Below, piece after piece: positions 52,947-63,200 of a stretch of 64,000 nt of DNA. The notes under the pieces were generated by a model. That model worked only from the letters and a program-made list of their open reading frames with translations. It was not told where the DNA came from and ran no database searches. Within the stretch, counting starts at the first letter, position 1. Every line of letters starts with the position of its first letter. Source of the DNA: Mycolicibacterium neworleansense (GTDB lineage Bacteria; Actinomycetota; Actinomycetes; Mycobacteriales; Mycobacteriaceae); NCBI RefSeq assembly GCF_001245615.1, contig NZ_CWKH01000001.1, forward strand, positions 806,001 to 870,000. Direction: 5' to 3'. A program made the translations under genes and the position numbers.

Positions 52947-54692
52947 GTGACCATCGCCGGCGACCTGGAACGCGCCCGTCACCTGGCGCTGGCTGCCGAC
53001 GAGCTCGCGGCCCGCGACCTGCTGGTCGCGCTGCTGCCGCAGATCGAGCTGGCCGACCGCGACGACTACGCGCTTGAAGTGTTCGCCCAACTCGGTGAGA
53101 TCTACCTGGTGCGCACCGCGTATGAGGGTGTGGTGGAAAGTAATTCCCGCATCCGCGACTGTCTGGCGATCTACAGTGCCATCCGCTCGGGGCAGCGCCC
53201 CGACCTAGCCGCGCAGACCACCATGTCCGACCACGACATCGACCACATGGTCTGCCGGTACGCCCGCCGAGCCGAGTTCCTCGATGCCGGCCTGGCCGCG
53301 GCACGCGGCGACCACGACCGCGCCGCGACGCATCTGCAGGCGCTGATCGAGGTCGGCGGAGAATTCGACGACCTGCGGGCCGAGCATCGGAACCTGATCT
53401 GCCACACCAGAATTCTGATCGCGACCGGCCTGTGCGACGACGACCTGTATGCCGCATCGGCGCCAGTGTGGGCCGAGGTGCTCGACGCCCTGCAGGATGC
53501 GCAGCCCGGTGCTGACGACGCCGAGACCGATCACCTCTTCGTCACCGGCGCGCTGGGCTACGGCCGGTTCTGTATCGAGTCGGGCCGTCTGGACGAGGCC
53601 GAGCCCTGGCTGCGCCGGGCCGGTGCCCGCGCTCAGGCCCGGGACTGGAAACTCGCCACCGCGCGTGCCCAGCTCGAGCGCGGAGCGTCGGCGTGGTCGG
53701 CCGGCCGTTATGCCGAGACGCAAGAGCTGATCACCGCGGCCTACCCGGTGATCGCCGAACACGCTCGCGCTCATGACGTCTCTCGCAGCTGGCTGTATTT
53801 CGGACTGATCCGGGTGGGACTCGGTCGCTTGAAAGAAGCCGATGAATGCTGGGAACACGCCGAGCGCCATTGGCGCGAGCTGGGCAAACCCCTCCACATT
53901 CACCGGATCCTCTTGCAGCGCAGCTGGATCGCCATCTTCCGCGGTGCCTTCGACGAAGCTGTACAACTGGTGGAGCAGGCCCGCGAGTTCCTGGACGCTT
54001 CGCCGCGACACAGCTGGCTGCAATACGCCCGGCTCGATGCGCACCTGGGCAACATCTGGCGCGCCGATGCGCTCCGGGAGATGGGCTTCGACGGCCTGGG
54101 TGAACCCGGGCAGGACTGGAACCAGGTGGAGGCCCGGCACAAGGCCGGACTCGGTGTCGTCGACTGCGCCCCGGGCACACCGGAATACCGCCGGGCCATG
54201 GTCAAACTGGACCGGGCCGCCGACCTGAAAGTCCCGGCCGCCCTGGCTGTCGACTCGGTGCGCTACACGATCACCGACGCCGGCGCCAGGGCCAGGTGGG
54301 CCAACGGCGTCTCGGCTCCCCTGATGGCGGGTGCGTTCGCGGTCGCCTGGGAATCGGACAACACCGAGTTGACCTGTGAGCTGATCGAATACCACAGTGC
54401 ACGAGGGACTTTCACCACCGACGAGACGACCGAACCGGGTCCGGCCGCTGACTGGACCGACATCGCCACGGCCGTCGTCCCCGTCGAAGCTGAACTCGCA
54501 CCACAACTGGCGGTAGCGGCGGCCGCAGCCCCGGTCGGCGGCGAAGGTGCGCTGACCAGGCTCGGACCGCTGCCCGCGCTGCGGATGGATCCGAGCTCTG
54601 GTCCGATCATGAGCCATTACCGCGAGTTGGCACTGCAGCGCTACGGCCGCGATGTCACCGCCGCCGGTGCCGAATGGACGACCTGGCCGTGA
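52947..54692 (+). CDS. TPR-repeat protein of the CHAT cluster
   Basis: A 581-residue all-helical protein. TPR-like repeats are readable across about residues 1-370 (LALAADELAARDLLVALLPQ, FCIESGRLDEAEPWLRRAGA, GLIRVGLGRLKEADECWEHA, IAIFRGAFDEAVQLVEQARE). The last 200 residues are less regular and include an Ala/Val-rich stretch. GTG 52947 lies just after the terminator. The 3' end overlaps the CHAT gene by 19 bases, so the two are coupled. TPR proteins paired with CHAT peptidases commonly act as their sensor or scaffold in bacterial conflict systems. That role is inference; no ligand domain was recognised. Confidence 0.78.
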   Translation: MTIAGDLERARHLALAADELAARDLLVALLPQIELADRDDYALEVFAQLGEIYLVRTAYEGVVESNSRIRDCLAIYSAIRSGQRPDLAAQTTMSDHDIDHMVCRYARRAEFLDAGLAAARGDHDRAATHLQALIEVGGEFDDLRAEHRNLICHTRILIATGLCDDDLYAASAPVWAEVLDALQDAQPGADDAETDHLFVTGALGYGRFCIESGRLDEAEPWLRRAGARAQARDWKLATARAQLERGASAWSAGRYAETQELITAAYPVIAEHARAHDVSRSWLYFGLIRVGLGRLKEADECWEHAERHWRELGKPLHIHRILLQRSWIAIFRGAFDEAVQLVEQAREFLDASPRHSWLQYARLDAHLGNIWRADALREMGFDGLGEPGQDWNQVEARHKAGLGVVDCAPGTPEYRRAMVKLDRAADLKVPAALAVDSVRYTITDAGARARWANGVSAPLMAGAFAVAWESDNTELTCELIEYHSARGTFTTDETTEPGPAADWTDIATAVVPVEAELAPQLAVAAAAAPVGGEGALTRLGPLPALRMDPSSGPIMSHYRELALQRYGRDVTAAGAEWTTWP

Positions 54693-55885
54693 CCGAGACC
54701 CTGGTGATGCGGTTCGCCGACGTCGGCATCGCGACCTACGTCAGTCTCCGTGTGGTGGGGGCGCCGGAACGTTCGGTCACCTGGGTGATCGAGGAGCCGC
54801 ACATGCAGGCGGTGGACGTCGCGCTCAACCCGTCGTTGCCGGATCCGATCGGTTCGGAGACACCCGCGGAAGCGGTGGAACGGGCCGTGACCACGGGAGC
54901 CTTCGCCACCGCGGAGACCGAACTGGAACTGGCCCGGCTGCTGGGCTCGCACCTGATCGGGATCGGTGGCTGGCAGCTGTTGGCCGACTGCGTCGCCGAG
55001 ACGCGGCCGGTGCTCTTCGTGACGCCGAGCCCCCGATTGGGTCGGGTGCCGTGGGGCCAGCTGGCGATGCCGGGACCCGACGGTTTCCGGTTGATGGAGT
55101 TGGTGGACGTGCTGATGTCCGTGCCGCCCAACATTGTTCACGCACCACGCAGCCCCGTCCGCTGGCAAGACCGCCTGGGCCGCCCGCCGGTGCTGGTGCT
55201 GGATCCGCGGATTCCCGGGCAGCGGCCCGATTCGCCGCTGGGCTCGGTGCTGGGCCGGCCCGCACCGCAGGCGCCGCTGTCGGCACATTTCGGTGATCTG
55301 GTCGCCGCCCACGCCGTGCTACCCAAGGTTGCCGACGCCGTCGAGCTGTTCCGTCGTACCGATACCGACCGGCACTGGTTGGCGGACGTGTGCGCGCAGG
55401 ACCCGAGCCGGCTGCTCTACGTCGGGCACGCCAGCGCGGCTGACGGTACCGCCGGGCACGCCGATCGCGCAGCGCTGCATCTGGCCGAGGGCCGGCCGCT
55501 GACCGCGGGGGAGATGATCGCGACGCGGTTGCCGGTTCCGCCCCGAGTGGCATTGCTGGCCTGCGCATCCGGCGGCGACTACCGGTTCGACGAGGCCGCC
55601 GGGCTGGTCGCCGCCATGATCCTGGGCGGGGCCCAGTTGGTCACCGCGACGCTGTGGTCGCTGCCGACGACAGCGGGCTTCCGGCAGTTCGGCACTGTTC
55701 CCGAGGCGGATCCCATGGCCGACACCATCGTCGGAGTCGATCTGGCTCACCGCGAGGACGACGCGGGGCTGGCGGTGAACCGCTGGCAGCGGGCCGTGAT
55801 GCGCCGGTGGCGAGACGGTGACCGGACGGCCAGCCCACTGCACTGGGCCGCGCTGGCCACCTTCACCGTCGACGGCGTCCGCTGA
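54674..55885 (+). CDS. CHAT-domain (caspase-like) peptidase protein
   Basis: A 403-residue protein of clan CD. The CHAT hallmarks are present: VTPSPRLGRVPWGQLAMP near the start of the domain, the catalytic His252 in LLYVGHAS, and the catalytic Cys297 in ALLACASGG, 45 residues later. Then DEAAGLVAAMILGGAQLVTATLWSLPTTAG, the family strand-helix after the active site, with the pre-Cys hydrophobic strand intact. An N-terminal domain of about 105 residues precedes it without recognisable repeats. ATG 54674 overlaps the TPR gene. In characterised systems CHAT proteases cut a specific partner upon activation; the substrate could be one of the two unknown proteins downstream. Active-site residues are seen, the role is inferred. 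Confidence 0.88.
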   Translation: MDDLAVTETLVMRFADVGIATYVSLRVVGAPERSVTWVIEEPHMQAVDVALNPSLPDPIGSETPAEAVERAVTTGAFATAETELELARLLGSHLIGIGGWQLLADCVAETRPVLFVTPSPRLGRVPWGQLAMPGPDGFRLMELVDVLMSVPPNIVHAPRSPVRWQDRLGRPPVLVLDPRIPGQRPDSPLGSVLGRPAPQAPLSAHFGDLVAAHAVLPKVADAVELFRRTDTDRHWLADVCAQDPSRLLYVGHASAADGTAGHADRAALHLAEGRPLTAGEMIATRLPVPPRVALLACASGGDYRFDEAAGLVAAMILGGAQLVTATLWSLPTTAGFRQFGTVPEADPMADTIVGVDLAHREDDAGLAVNRWQRAVMRRWRDGDRTASPLHWAALATFTVDGVR

Positions 55886-55886
55886 A

Positions 55887-56330
55887 TCAGGCCGGGCCCA
55901 CGCAGACCGCGACGATGCTCTCGTCGCCGGGCCGGTAGTAGGTGTCGATCACGTTCCCCGGGGACAACTTGCCCAGTGCCGTCGCCGGAACCATCGCGCG
56001 CTGGCGCACCGGGAACTGCCCGCCGCCGTGCCGGCTCACCATCAGATCGAGTTCGACCTCGCGATAGTCCTCACGCATCGCCCCGGTGGCGCGCATGCCG
56101 GTGACGATCCCGCGCGATCGGGTGCCGGTCCGGATCAGCGCGACCTGTGCACCGGTCAGCAATCCCTTGCGAACCAGCATGTGGTCGAATTCGGCCACCA
56201 GCTCGCCCAGGGTGACCAGACGCTCGTCGGCCTCGTCGTTCGGCCGGGCGCACCCCGGCCGGCGGGTGGCGGACAGCGCGGCGCCGGCGCAGAACAGGCA
56301 CAGGACGGTGAGGAGCACGGCGTCGGTCAT
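55887..56330 (-). CDS. small membrane-anchored protein antisense within the CHAT cluster
   Basis: A 147-residue protein with one N-terminal hydrophobic segment (AVLLTVLCLFCAGAALSATRR) and a soluble domain of about 120 residues, probably beta-rich (LVTLGELVAEFDHMLVRKGL, REVELDLMVSRHGGGQFPVR, GNVIDTYYRPGDESIVAVCV). No family recognised. ATG 56330 is chosen because the hydrophobic anchor is then at the N-terminus; the longer frame is antisense to the next gene. It lies between the CHAT gene and the 446-residue gene on the opposite strand, with stop codon two bases from the CHAT stop. Confidence 0.65.
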   Translation of the reverse strand: MTDAVLLTVLCLFCAGAALSATRRPGCARPNDEADERLVTLGELVAEFDHMLVRKGLLTGAQVALIRTGTRSRGIVTGMRATGAMREDYREVELDLMVSRHGGGQFPVRQRAMVPATALGKLSPGNVIDTYYRPGDESIVAVCVGPA

Positions 56331-56391
56331 GTCCTCAGCGTCCGGCCGGGGGAGCGCTACCGAACCCAACTTCGGCTCTATCCTGGTGCCG

Positions 56392-57732
56392 GTGAGCATC
56401 GGGTCCGACACGGCCGGGGCGGAGGCCGGCGCCAATTCAGGCGTGAATTCGGCCCAGCCGCGCCGCGCTGCGATCGACCGGGCCTGGCGCGCGCTCGGCC
56501 CCGGGGTCGAGGTCTTCAGCGGTGACGACGGAGGGCCGCTGCGCCGGACGGTGAAACGCATCATTGACCCTCTGGTGCTCAGGCTGCGCAGCAATACGCA
56601 CTATTCGGCACCGGTGCTGGCTCCGGACGTGGCCGCCGCACTGCACGAGCAGATCGTGCACAGCGGCCCCCATCTGCGGGCCGCCGCAGCCTGGTTCGCC
56701 GAGCTCAAACAGCAGCGCCGGCGGTTGCGCATCACCACCGGCAATGCCCAGGAGCTCTATTTCCCGGTGTGTTTCGAACTCGCGGTGACGCGGGGTGCCC
56801 CTGCGGCCGACCGCGCGCAGGTGGCCGCAGACGTATTGGCCGACCTGCACGAAGGCCGTGACCGCACCGCGATCGAGGCGCTCAACGAGTACGTGGCCGA
56901 TCCGCAGATCATCGACCGATTACGCCACCAACTCGAGCGCAGCTGGAGCGACGTCGTCGGGTCCGACGCCATCACCGGCCCGTTCTTCGCCGGGCTGATC
57001 ACCGTGCTCGGCCCGGCCGACAGCCACCGCGCGGAAGCGGCCCGGCAGCGGGTGTGGGCGGCGCTGGTGGCCGATGCGACCCCGCACAACCTCGGTGCCG
57101 GGGTGCGCCACACCGACGCCGCACTGCCATGGTCGATCGCCGAGATCGGGCTGAGTTCGGTTGTGCCGCAACTGCCACCATCGATCAACGGTCAGGCCGA
57201 CGGGGACCGTCCGCTGGACCGCAGTGTGGTGGACCGGGTACGGGCGACGTTGCGCCGGGCACTGGACCGCGATGAGCTGCCGGACATCCCGCTGCTGTGC
57301 GCCGAGGAAGTGGACCGCGCCTGTGCGCCATGGGGGCTGCTCGCCGAGGACAAGCAGGCCGCCCTGCTCACCGGCATCGAGGTGGCCACCGATCTGCACC
57401 CGCTCGACGCCGCGGTGCGGGGACGCTATCAACTGTCGGCCCGCATTCAGGCCCGGCTGGCCAAGGAGGCGTACGTGCTGCACGCCCGCCGCTATCTGGC
57501 CGCGGGCACGGCGGTGCACCCGCGCCAGCAACAGGTGATCGAGGATCTCGGCGCGTTCGCCCGCCCGTATCTGAGCCGGCTGTGGGCGCGACTGCACGGA
57601 CGCGACGTGTGGCAGGAGCCCTGCACGGATGTCGACGAACTACGGTCCTTGCTGGAAGGGGTGGCCAGATCGGTCAGCCTCGACCACCGGCAACGCATCA
57701 AGTCAATGCTGGAAGTGCAGGTGTCACAGTGA
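56392..57732 (+). CDS. unrecognised 446-residue helical protein of the CHAT cluster
   Basis: No family recognised. After a short low-complexity leader (about residues 1-25) the protein is mostly helical and Arg/Ala-rich, with segments such as LRRTVKRIIDPLVLRLRSN, LRAAAAWFAELKQQRRRLRI and DLGAFARPYLSRLWARLHGR. No transmembrane segment or signal peptide. GTG 56392 is a likely start. The stop overlaps the start of the next gene (GTGA), so both are translated together. Position next to a CHAT peptidase suggests a partner or substrate, which is inference only. Confidence 0.75.
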   Translation: MSIGSDTAGAEAGANSGVNSAQPRRAAIDRAWRALGPGVEVFSGDDGGPLRRTVKRIIDPLVLRLRSNTHYSAPVLAPDVAAALHEQIVHSGPHLRAAAAWFAELKQQRRRLRITTGNAQELYFPVCFELAVTRGAPAADRAQVAADVLADLHEGRDRTAIEALNEYVADPQIIDRLRHQLERSWSDVVGSDAITGPFFAGLITVLGPADSHRAEAARQRVWAALVADATPHNLGAGVRHTDAALPWSIAEIGLSSVVPQLPPSINGQADGDRPLDRSVVDRVRATLRRALDRDELPDIPLLCAEEVDRACAPWGLLAEDKQAALLTGIEVATDLHPLDAAVRGRYQLSARIQARLAKEAYVLHARRYLAAGTAVHPRQQQVIEDLGAFARPYLSRLWARLHGRDVWQEPCTDVDELRSLLEGVARSVSLDHRQRIKSMLEVQVSQ

Positions 57733-58817
57733 GATTGACAGCTGACGGCGGCCTGTGGAGTACCGGCCGGGCGACCGGCGGCGCGCCGGTGACCGCGGTG
57801 CTCGAGGTCAGCGGCGCCGTGCTGTCGTGGGTGGTGGATGGGGGAGCCGACGAACCACCTTCCATCACCTTCACCGACCCCGAGCGCGCGGATTGGTTGT
57901 GGCGGGTGCTCGGCGAGGCCGGCCACGTTGCCGCCCTGGGAGCGCTGGCCGGTCGGCAGCCGGGGCAGCCGATCGAGCTGCCCGGGGTGCAGCTCCTGCC
58001 CGGCTCTACGGATGCATTGCGGCGGTTGGCGATCGGGCATTGGCTGCGTCGCTGGTGGCCCGCCAGTGACCGGGACGGCATCGGTGCGCTGGAGCGACCG
58101 GTGCTCGACGCGGAACTCGCCCTGCTGACGGCGGCCGCCGAGGACTTCTTCACCGACGACACCCTCGATTCCGACGCGGCAGCCTTGCTGGCGCCCCACC
58201 CGGAAACGTTGAACTCTCTTGCCGGTCAAGGTGATCCGAGGGTCACGGAATTGGTGGCGAAATGCCGGGAGCTGGCCGGTGACCTCGGGCTGGACTGGCC
58301 TGACCGCACCACCACGGTGCCCCGGCGGGACGACTACGCCCTGGCGGCCGGGCGCGGCGACGGATCGGGCGAGCCGGGGTTGATCGTGCGCGGGGCGGGG
58401 ACCGTGGTCTGGTCGGCGGTGCCGCCCGGGGTGTTCGACGCGGCCGAGGACACCATCGAGTGGTCGGTGACGGGCACCGGTGAGGAGGCCGACGCGGTGG
58501 TGCAGGTGGCGCTCGCGGGCCCTGGTTCAGCGGGTATCGGCGTCGAACTGCGCGGCGCCGGCTGCGAAGGCTCCGGTGTCCTCGACGCCGCGGGCCGCGC
58601 CGTGCTGCCGTTGCGGGATCCGGAAGGGCAGCGGCTCAGCGAAACCCGGGCCTGGAACCTGGACTGGTCGCACACGACCGTGAGCGTCGGCGCCGAGGGG
58701 ATCACCGAGTCCGCACCGGAGCGGGCCCGGGTGCGCGCCTTCGCGCGGGCCCGGTTGGCCGCACCCCCAGCCGACGCGTTCCTCGCCGAGATCCGCGCGG
58801 CCGAATCCGACTACTGA
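57729..58817 (+). CDS. unrecognised 362-residue protein of the CHAT cluster
   Basis: No family recognised. The N-terminal 100 residues look beta-rich (APVTAVLEVSGAVLSWVVDG), the middle (about 100-190) is helical, and the C-terminal part (about 200-330) again looks like a beta sandwich (LIVRGAGTVVWSAVPPGVFD, IEWSVTGTGEEADAVVQVAL). No membrane segment. GTG 57729 overlaps the upstream stop by four bases. The gene ends three bases before the stop of the convergent esterase. Likely a stable partner of the 446-residue protein, given tight coupling. Confidence 0.75.
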   Translation: MRLTADGGLWSTGRATGGAPVTAVLEVSGAVLSWVVDGGADEPPSITFTDPERADWLWRVLGEAGHVAALGALAGRQPGQPIELPGVQLLPGSTDALRRLAIGHWLRRWWPASDRDGIGALERPVLDAELALLTAAAEDFFTDDTLDSDAAALLAPHPETLNSLAGQGDPRVTELVAKCRELAGDLGLDWPDRTTTVPRRDDYALAAGRGDGSGEPGLIVRGAGTVVWSAVPPGVFDAAEDTIEWSVTGTGEEADAVVQVALAGPGSAGIGVELRGAGCEGSGVLDAAGRAVLPLRDPEGQRLSETRAWNLDWSHTTVSVGAEGITESAPERARVRAFARARLAAPPADAFLAEIRAAESDY

Positions 58818-58820
58818 CCG

Positions 58821-60182
58821 CTACTTGGCGGCGGTCTGGATGTAGGCCGGCGAGTTCGACGACTGCGGCAACCCGATGGCGGGCACCTGTGGGGTACCGA
58901 TCGCACCGGCCAGCCAGGGCAGGGCCGAGGAGAACGCGTGGCTGGCGAACGGCCAGTCGTGGGTGCCCTGCTGGGTCACCACCGCACACGCGATGCCGTG
59001 TTGCGAGCCGAGCGCGCACAGCGCGTTGGCGGCCTTGGCCTGATCGTTGGCGCGGCCCGGAGGCTTGCCTGCCGTCGACGTGTCATTGACGTCGAACCAC
59101 CCGGCGGTCTGCTCGTACTGGCCGTGCCGGGTGATCGCCGTGCTCGGGTCGAAGGCATCCCAGGCCGCGGCGTTCCCGCCGAACAGCCGGTCGATGGTCT
59201 GCGCCTTGGTGCCCGAGTTGGGGCCGATGTCACCGGCGATGTCCACGAACGCACTGAACAGTTCGGGGTGCATGACCGCCAGGTCCACCGCGCAGGTACC
59301 GCCCATGGACCAGCCGACGATGCCCCAACCCGCTGCGGCAGGTTTCACGCCGTAGTGGTTGTTCATATACGGCACAACGTCTTTGGTGAGGTGGTCGGCG
59401 GAGTTCCCGCGCTTGCCGTTGACGCATTCGGTGTCGTTGTTGAACGTGCCGCCCGGGTCCACGAACACCAGCACCGGCGCGTATCCGTGGTGGGCCGCGG
59501 CGAAGTCGTCCATCGTCTTGATCACGTTGCCCGCCCGCATCCAGTCGGCCGGGGTGTTGAACTCGCCACCGATCATCATCACCGTCGGCAACTGTGGCGG
59601 GGGATTGGCGGCGAACCACGCCGGCGGCAGATACACATATTCACCGCGATGCCGGAAACCCGAAGCGGTGTTGGGGATCTCGACCGGAACCACGCTGCCC
59701 TTGGCCGGGATGGTGCCCTGGCGTTGCATCGCCGTCACCGTCACCTGATCGGTCTGATCAGGCAGCGGGCCTGCGGTCAACTGGTTCCACGCGGTCTGCA
59801 CCCAGGGGAAGTAGCCCACCCACAGGTTCAGCGCGAGCGCCGTGCACAACAGGGTCAGCGGCACCGCCATGACCGCGGTGCCGCGCCGCCACCGCCGGCT
59901 GCCGCGCCACCCGGCGGCCAGGACCACGACCGCCACACCGGTCAGCGCGATCCACACCCACAGCGACCGGGGTGCGGGGTTGCCGGCCAGCCCCTCGGAC
60001 TCGATGTACCAGTTGGTGCCGGCGACCAGGATGCCGCCCACCGCGGCCGCCAGCGGTAGCCAGGTGAACGCCCAGCGGCGGGTACGCCAGCCGATTGCGG
60101 CGATCAGCACCACGGCGGTGATGACTTGGACACTGGTCGGAACCCAGCCGTGCATCAAGGACAGGTGGTGAGTGAACGTCAC
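58821..60182 (-). CDS. membrane-anchored Ag85/esterase-D-like hydrolase
   Basis: A 453-residue protein. The N-terminal 130 residues hold about four hydrophobic segments (VQVITAVVLIAAIGW, FTWLPLAAAVGGILVAG, LWVWIALTGVAVVVLAAGW, VMAVPLTLLCTALALNLWVG). The C-terminal part is an esterase (PF00756-type) alpha/beta hydrolase with nucleophile elbow GIVGWSMGGTCAVDL, DIAGDIGPNSG, and a catalytic His in QGTHDWPFASHAF. The topology places the hydrolase outside the membrane, like mycolyltransferase relatives, so a cell-envelope lipid substrate is plausible. GTG 60182 is used. Downstream of and on the same strand as lysX, 47 bases away. Confidence 0.86.
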   Translation of the reverse strand: MTFTHHLSLMHGWVPTSVQVITAVVLIAAIGWRTRRWAFTWLPLAAAVGGILVAGTNWYIESEGLAGNPAPRSLWVWIALTGVAVVVLAAGWRGSRRWRRGTAVMAVPLTLLCTALALNLWVGYFPWVQTAWNQLTAGPLPDQTDQVTVTAMQRQGTIPAKGSVVPVEIPNTASGFRHRGEYVYLPPAWFAANPPPQLPTVMMIGGEFNTPADWMRAGNVIKTMDDFAAAHHGYAPVLVFVDPGGTFNNDTECVNGKRGNSADHLTKDVVPYMNNHYGVKPAAAGWGIVGWSMGGTCAVDLAVMHPELFSAFVDIAGDIGPNSGTKAQTIDRLFGGNAAAWDAFDPSTAITRHGQYEQTAGWFDVNDTSTAGKPPGRANDQAKAANALCALGSQHGIACAVVTQQGTHDWPFASHAFSSALPWLAGAIGTPQVPAIGLPQSSNSPAYIQTAAK

Positions 60183-60229
60183 ACCGATATCGTTGCCGCC
60201 GAATCTTGGGATCGGCTGTGAGGCACCTG

Positions 60230-63200
60230 CTAACGAGGTTTGGCCAGCGGAAAGGGCAGTGTCTCTCGGATGCTGCGTCCGGTGATCAGCATGACGACCC
60301 GATCCACGCCCATCCCGAGACCGCCCGTCGGCGGCATCGCGTACTCCATGGCCTGCAGGAAGTCCTCGTCGAGCTCCATGGCCTCGGGGTCACCGCCCGC
60401 GGCCAGCAAAGACTGTTCCTGGAGCCGGCGGCGCTGTTCGACAGGGTCGGTCAGTTCGCTGTAGGCGGTCCCGAGTTCCACGCCCCAGGCCACCAGGTCC
60501 CAGCGCTCGGCCACCCCGGGGATGCTGCGGTGCGGCCGGGTCAACGGCGAGACCGAGGTCGGGAAATCCTTGTAGAACGTGGGCTCTTCGGTGCGGTCCT
60601 CGACCAGGTGCTCGTACATTTCCAGCACCACGGCCCCGGCGTCCCAGTGCGTCAGGTAGGGGATGTTCGCCGCATCGCACAGCCGGCGCAGCGTGGCCAG
60701 ATCCGTTTCGACGGTGACGTGCTCACCGAGGGCCTCCGACACCGCGTCGTGCACGGTCTTGACCGCCCACTCACCCGATATGTCCACGGGTTCGAGGACC
60801 CCGTCGGCGCGCGGCCGCTGGAAGACCTGGGCTCCGTTGGCCGCCTGGGCGGCGTTTTGGATCAACTCGCGGCAGCCGTCGATCCACACGTTGTAGTCGG
60901 CATGGGCCTGGTAGGCCTCCAGCAGCGTGAACTCCGGGTTGTGGCTGAAGTCCACGCCCTCGTTGCGAAACGCTCGGCCCAGTTCGAAGACGCGCTCGAC
61001 CCCGCCCACGCACAACCGCTTGAGGTAGAGCTCGGGCGCGATCCGCAGATACAGGTCCAGGTCGTAGGCATTGATGTGGGTCAGGAACGGCCGGGCGTTG
61101 GCACCGCCGTGGATCTGCTGCAGGATCGGGGTTTCCACCTCGAGGAAACCCTTGGCGTACAACGTTTCCCGGATGGCGTGCAGGGCGCCGCTGCGGGCCC
61201 GGATCAACTCGCGCGCCTCGGTGTTGACCGCCAGGTCCACATAGCGGGCCCGCACCCGGGCCTCCTGGTCGGTCAAGCCCTTCCACTTGTCGGGCAGCGG
61301 GCGCAGGCATTTGCCGATCAGCCGCCAGCTGTCCACCAGCAGCGAGTGGGTGCCGTTGCGGCTGCGCCCCATCGAGCCAGTCACCTCGATCAGATCGCCG
61401 AGGTCGATGGTGGCGGTGAATTCCGCGGTGCCGGCCTGGGTCAGCCGGGCATTGTCGAGCAACAGCTGAACCTCGCCCGACCAATCGCGCAGTTGGGCGA
61501 ACAGCACGCCGCCGTAATCCCGGACCCGCAGGATCCGTCCGGCCACGCTCACCGCGGCACCGTCGGCGGATTCCAGTGCGGCCGCGACGGTATGGCTGGG
61601 GGCCTGGCCCACCGGATAGGCGTCCACCCCGTTGGCCTGCAACTGGCGCAGTTTGTCCATCCGCACCCGCACCTGCTCGGGCAGCCGCTGCGGGTCCTCG
61701 TCGGCCAGCTCGGCTTGCAGCCCGTTGAGGTCCGGCGCGCTGCCGTCGTGGTGCAGCCGGCCCGAGTCCACCAGGTCGGCCGGGGCCGCGACGTGTTCGC
61801 CGGTGTGCTGCTTGTTGCGTCGGGAGAACGGCAGCACCAGGAAACCCTCGGCGATCACCGAGGCGACCCCGACGCGCGGGATCATCCGGGCATCCTCGTA
61901 GCAGGCGTACCGCGGAACCCACTGCGGTTGGTATTTCATGTTCGAGCGGTACAGCGTCTCCAGCTGCCACCAGCGGGAAAAGAACACCAGCAGCGCCCGC
62001 CAGAGCCGGGCCACCGGGCCCGCGCCCAGCTGCGCACCCTGCTGGAACGCCGATCGGAACATCGCGAAGTTCAGTGAAATCCGGCTGACCCCAATGCCTT
62101 CGGACTGCATGCACAGTTCGCTGACCATCAGCTCGATGGTGCCGTTGGGGGATTGCGGGGAGCGTCGCATGACGTCGAGCGAGACGCCGTTGGTGCCCCA
62201 CGGCACCAGCGACAGCAACGCCACCACCTCAGGCTCTGAGGCGTCTTTACGCTGCTGGATCGCCTCGACGAGCAGGCAGTCACCGTCGGCCGGATCGCCG
62301 AGCCGGCCCAGCGCCATCGAGAAGCCGCGTTCGGTTTCGGTGTCCCGCCAGGCGTCGGCACGCTGGATCACCTCGGCCATCTCGGCCGGCTCCAGCTCGC
62401 GGTGGCGCCGGATACGCACCGACGTCCCAGCGCGCCGGGCCCGGGTGACGGCCTGACGCACCGCCCGCATGTCGGGTCCGGACAGCCGGAAGTTCTCCGG
62501 ATGCAGGATGGCCTCGTCGCCGAGTTGCAGCGCGTTGAGCCCGGCCGCCCGGAACGCCTCGGCCGCCGCCGAACTGGCGCCCATCACGCCCGGGGCCCAG
62601 CCGTAGGTCTGGCACAACTGCAACCAGGCCGCGATCGCCTGCGGCCAGGCCTTGGGATCGCCGACCGGATCACCACCGGCCAGACACACGCCCACCTCCA
62701 CGCGGTAGGCGATCGCGGCCCGGCCGTTGGGTGCGAACACCACGGACTTGTCGCGACGGGTGGCGAAATATCCCAGTGAGTCGTTCTTGCCATAGACCTC
62801 CAACAGACCCCGGATCGCCGACTCGTCCTCACCGGTCAGCGCGTTGGAGGCGCGTTGCGACTGGAACAACACGATCGCGGCCGCCATCAGGGCCAGTGCG
62901 CCGAACAAGCCGAAGATCGCGTTGAGGAACGGATGCGAATAGCCCTCGAACACCTCGGTCGGAACGGTGGCGAATCCGCTGACCCGGTTGACCGCGTACA
63001 GCAGCCGCCACTCCGGGTCCAGGGTGCCGGGGAACAACTCCAGCAGCGCCCACGCGGCCAGGATGCCGATCGCCATGCCGGCGACCAGCACGACGGCCGA
63101 TTTGAGCAGGGCGCCGCGGCGCACCTTGGCCCAGAACTGGTTGCGTGCCAGCACCAGACAGACGATGGCGGTCACATGGAAGACCAGGCCGATTACCTCA

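Noticed and set aside
60206..62077. 623-codon plus-strand open frame
   Set aside because: Antisense to lysX, whose domains and motifs are unambiguous.
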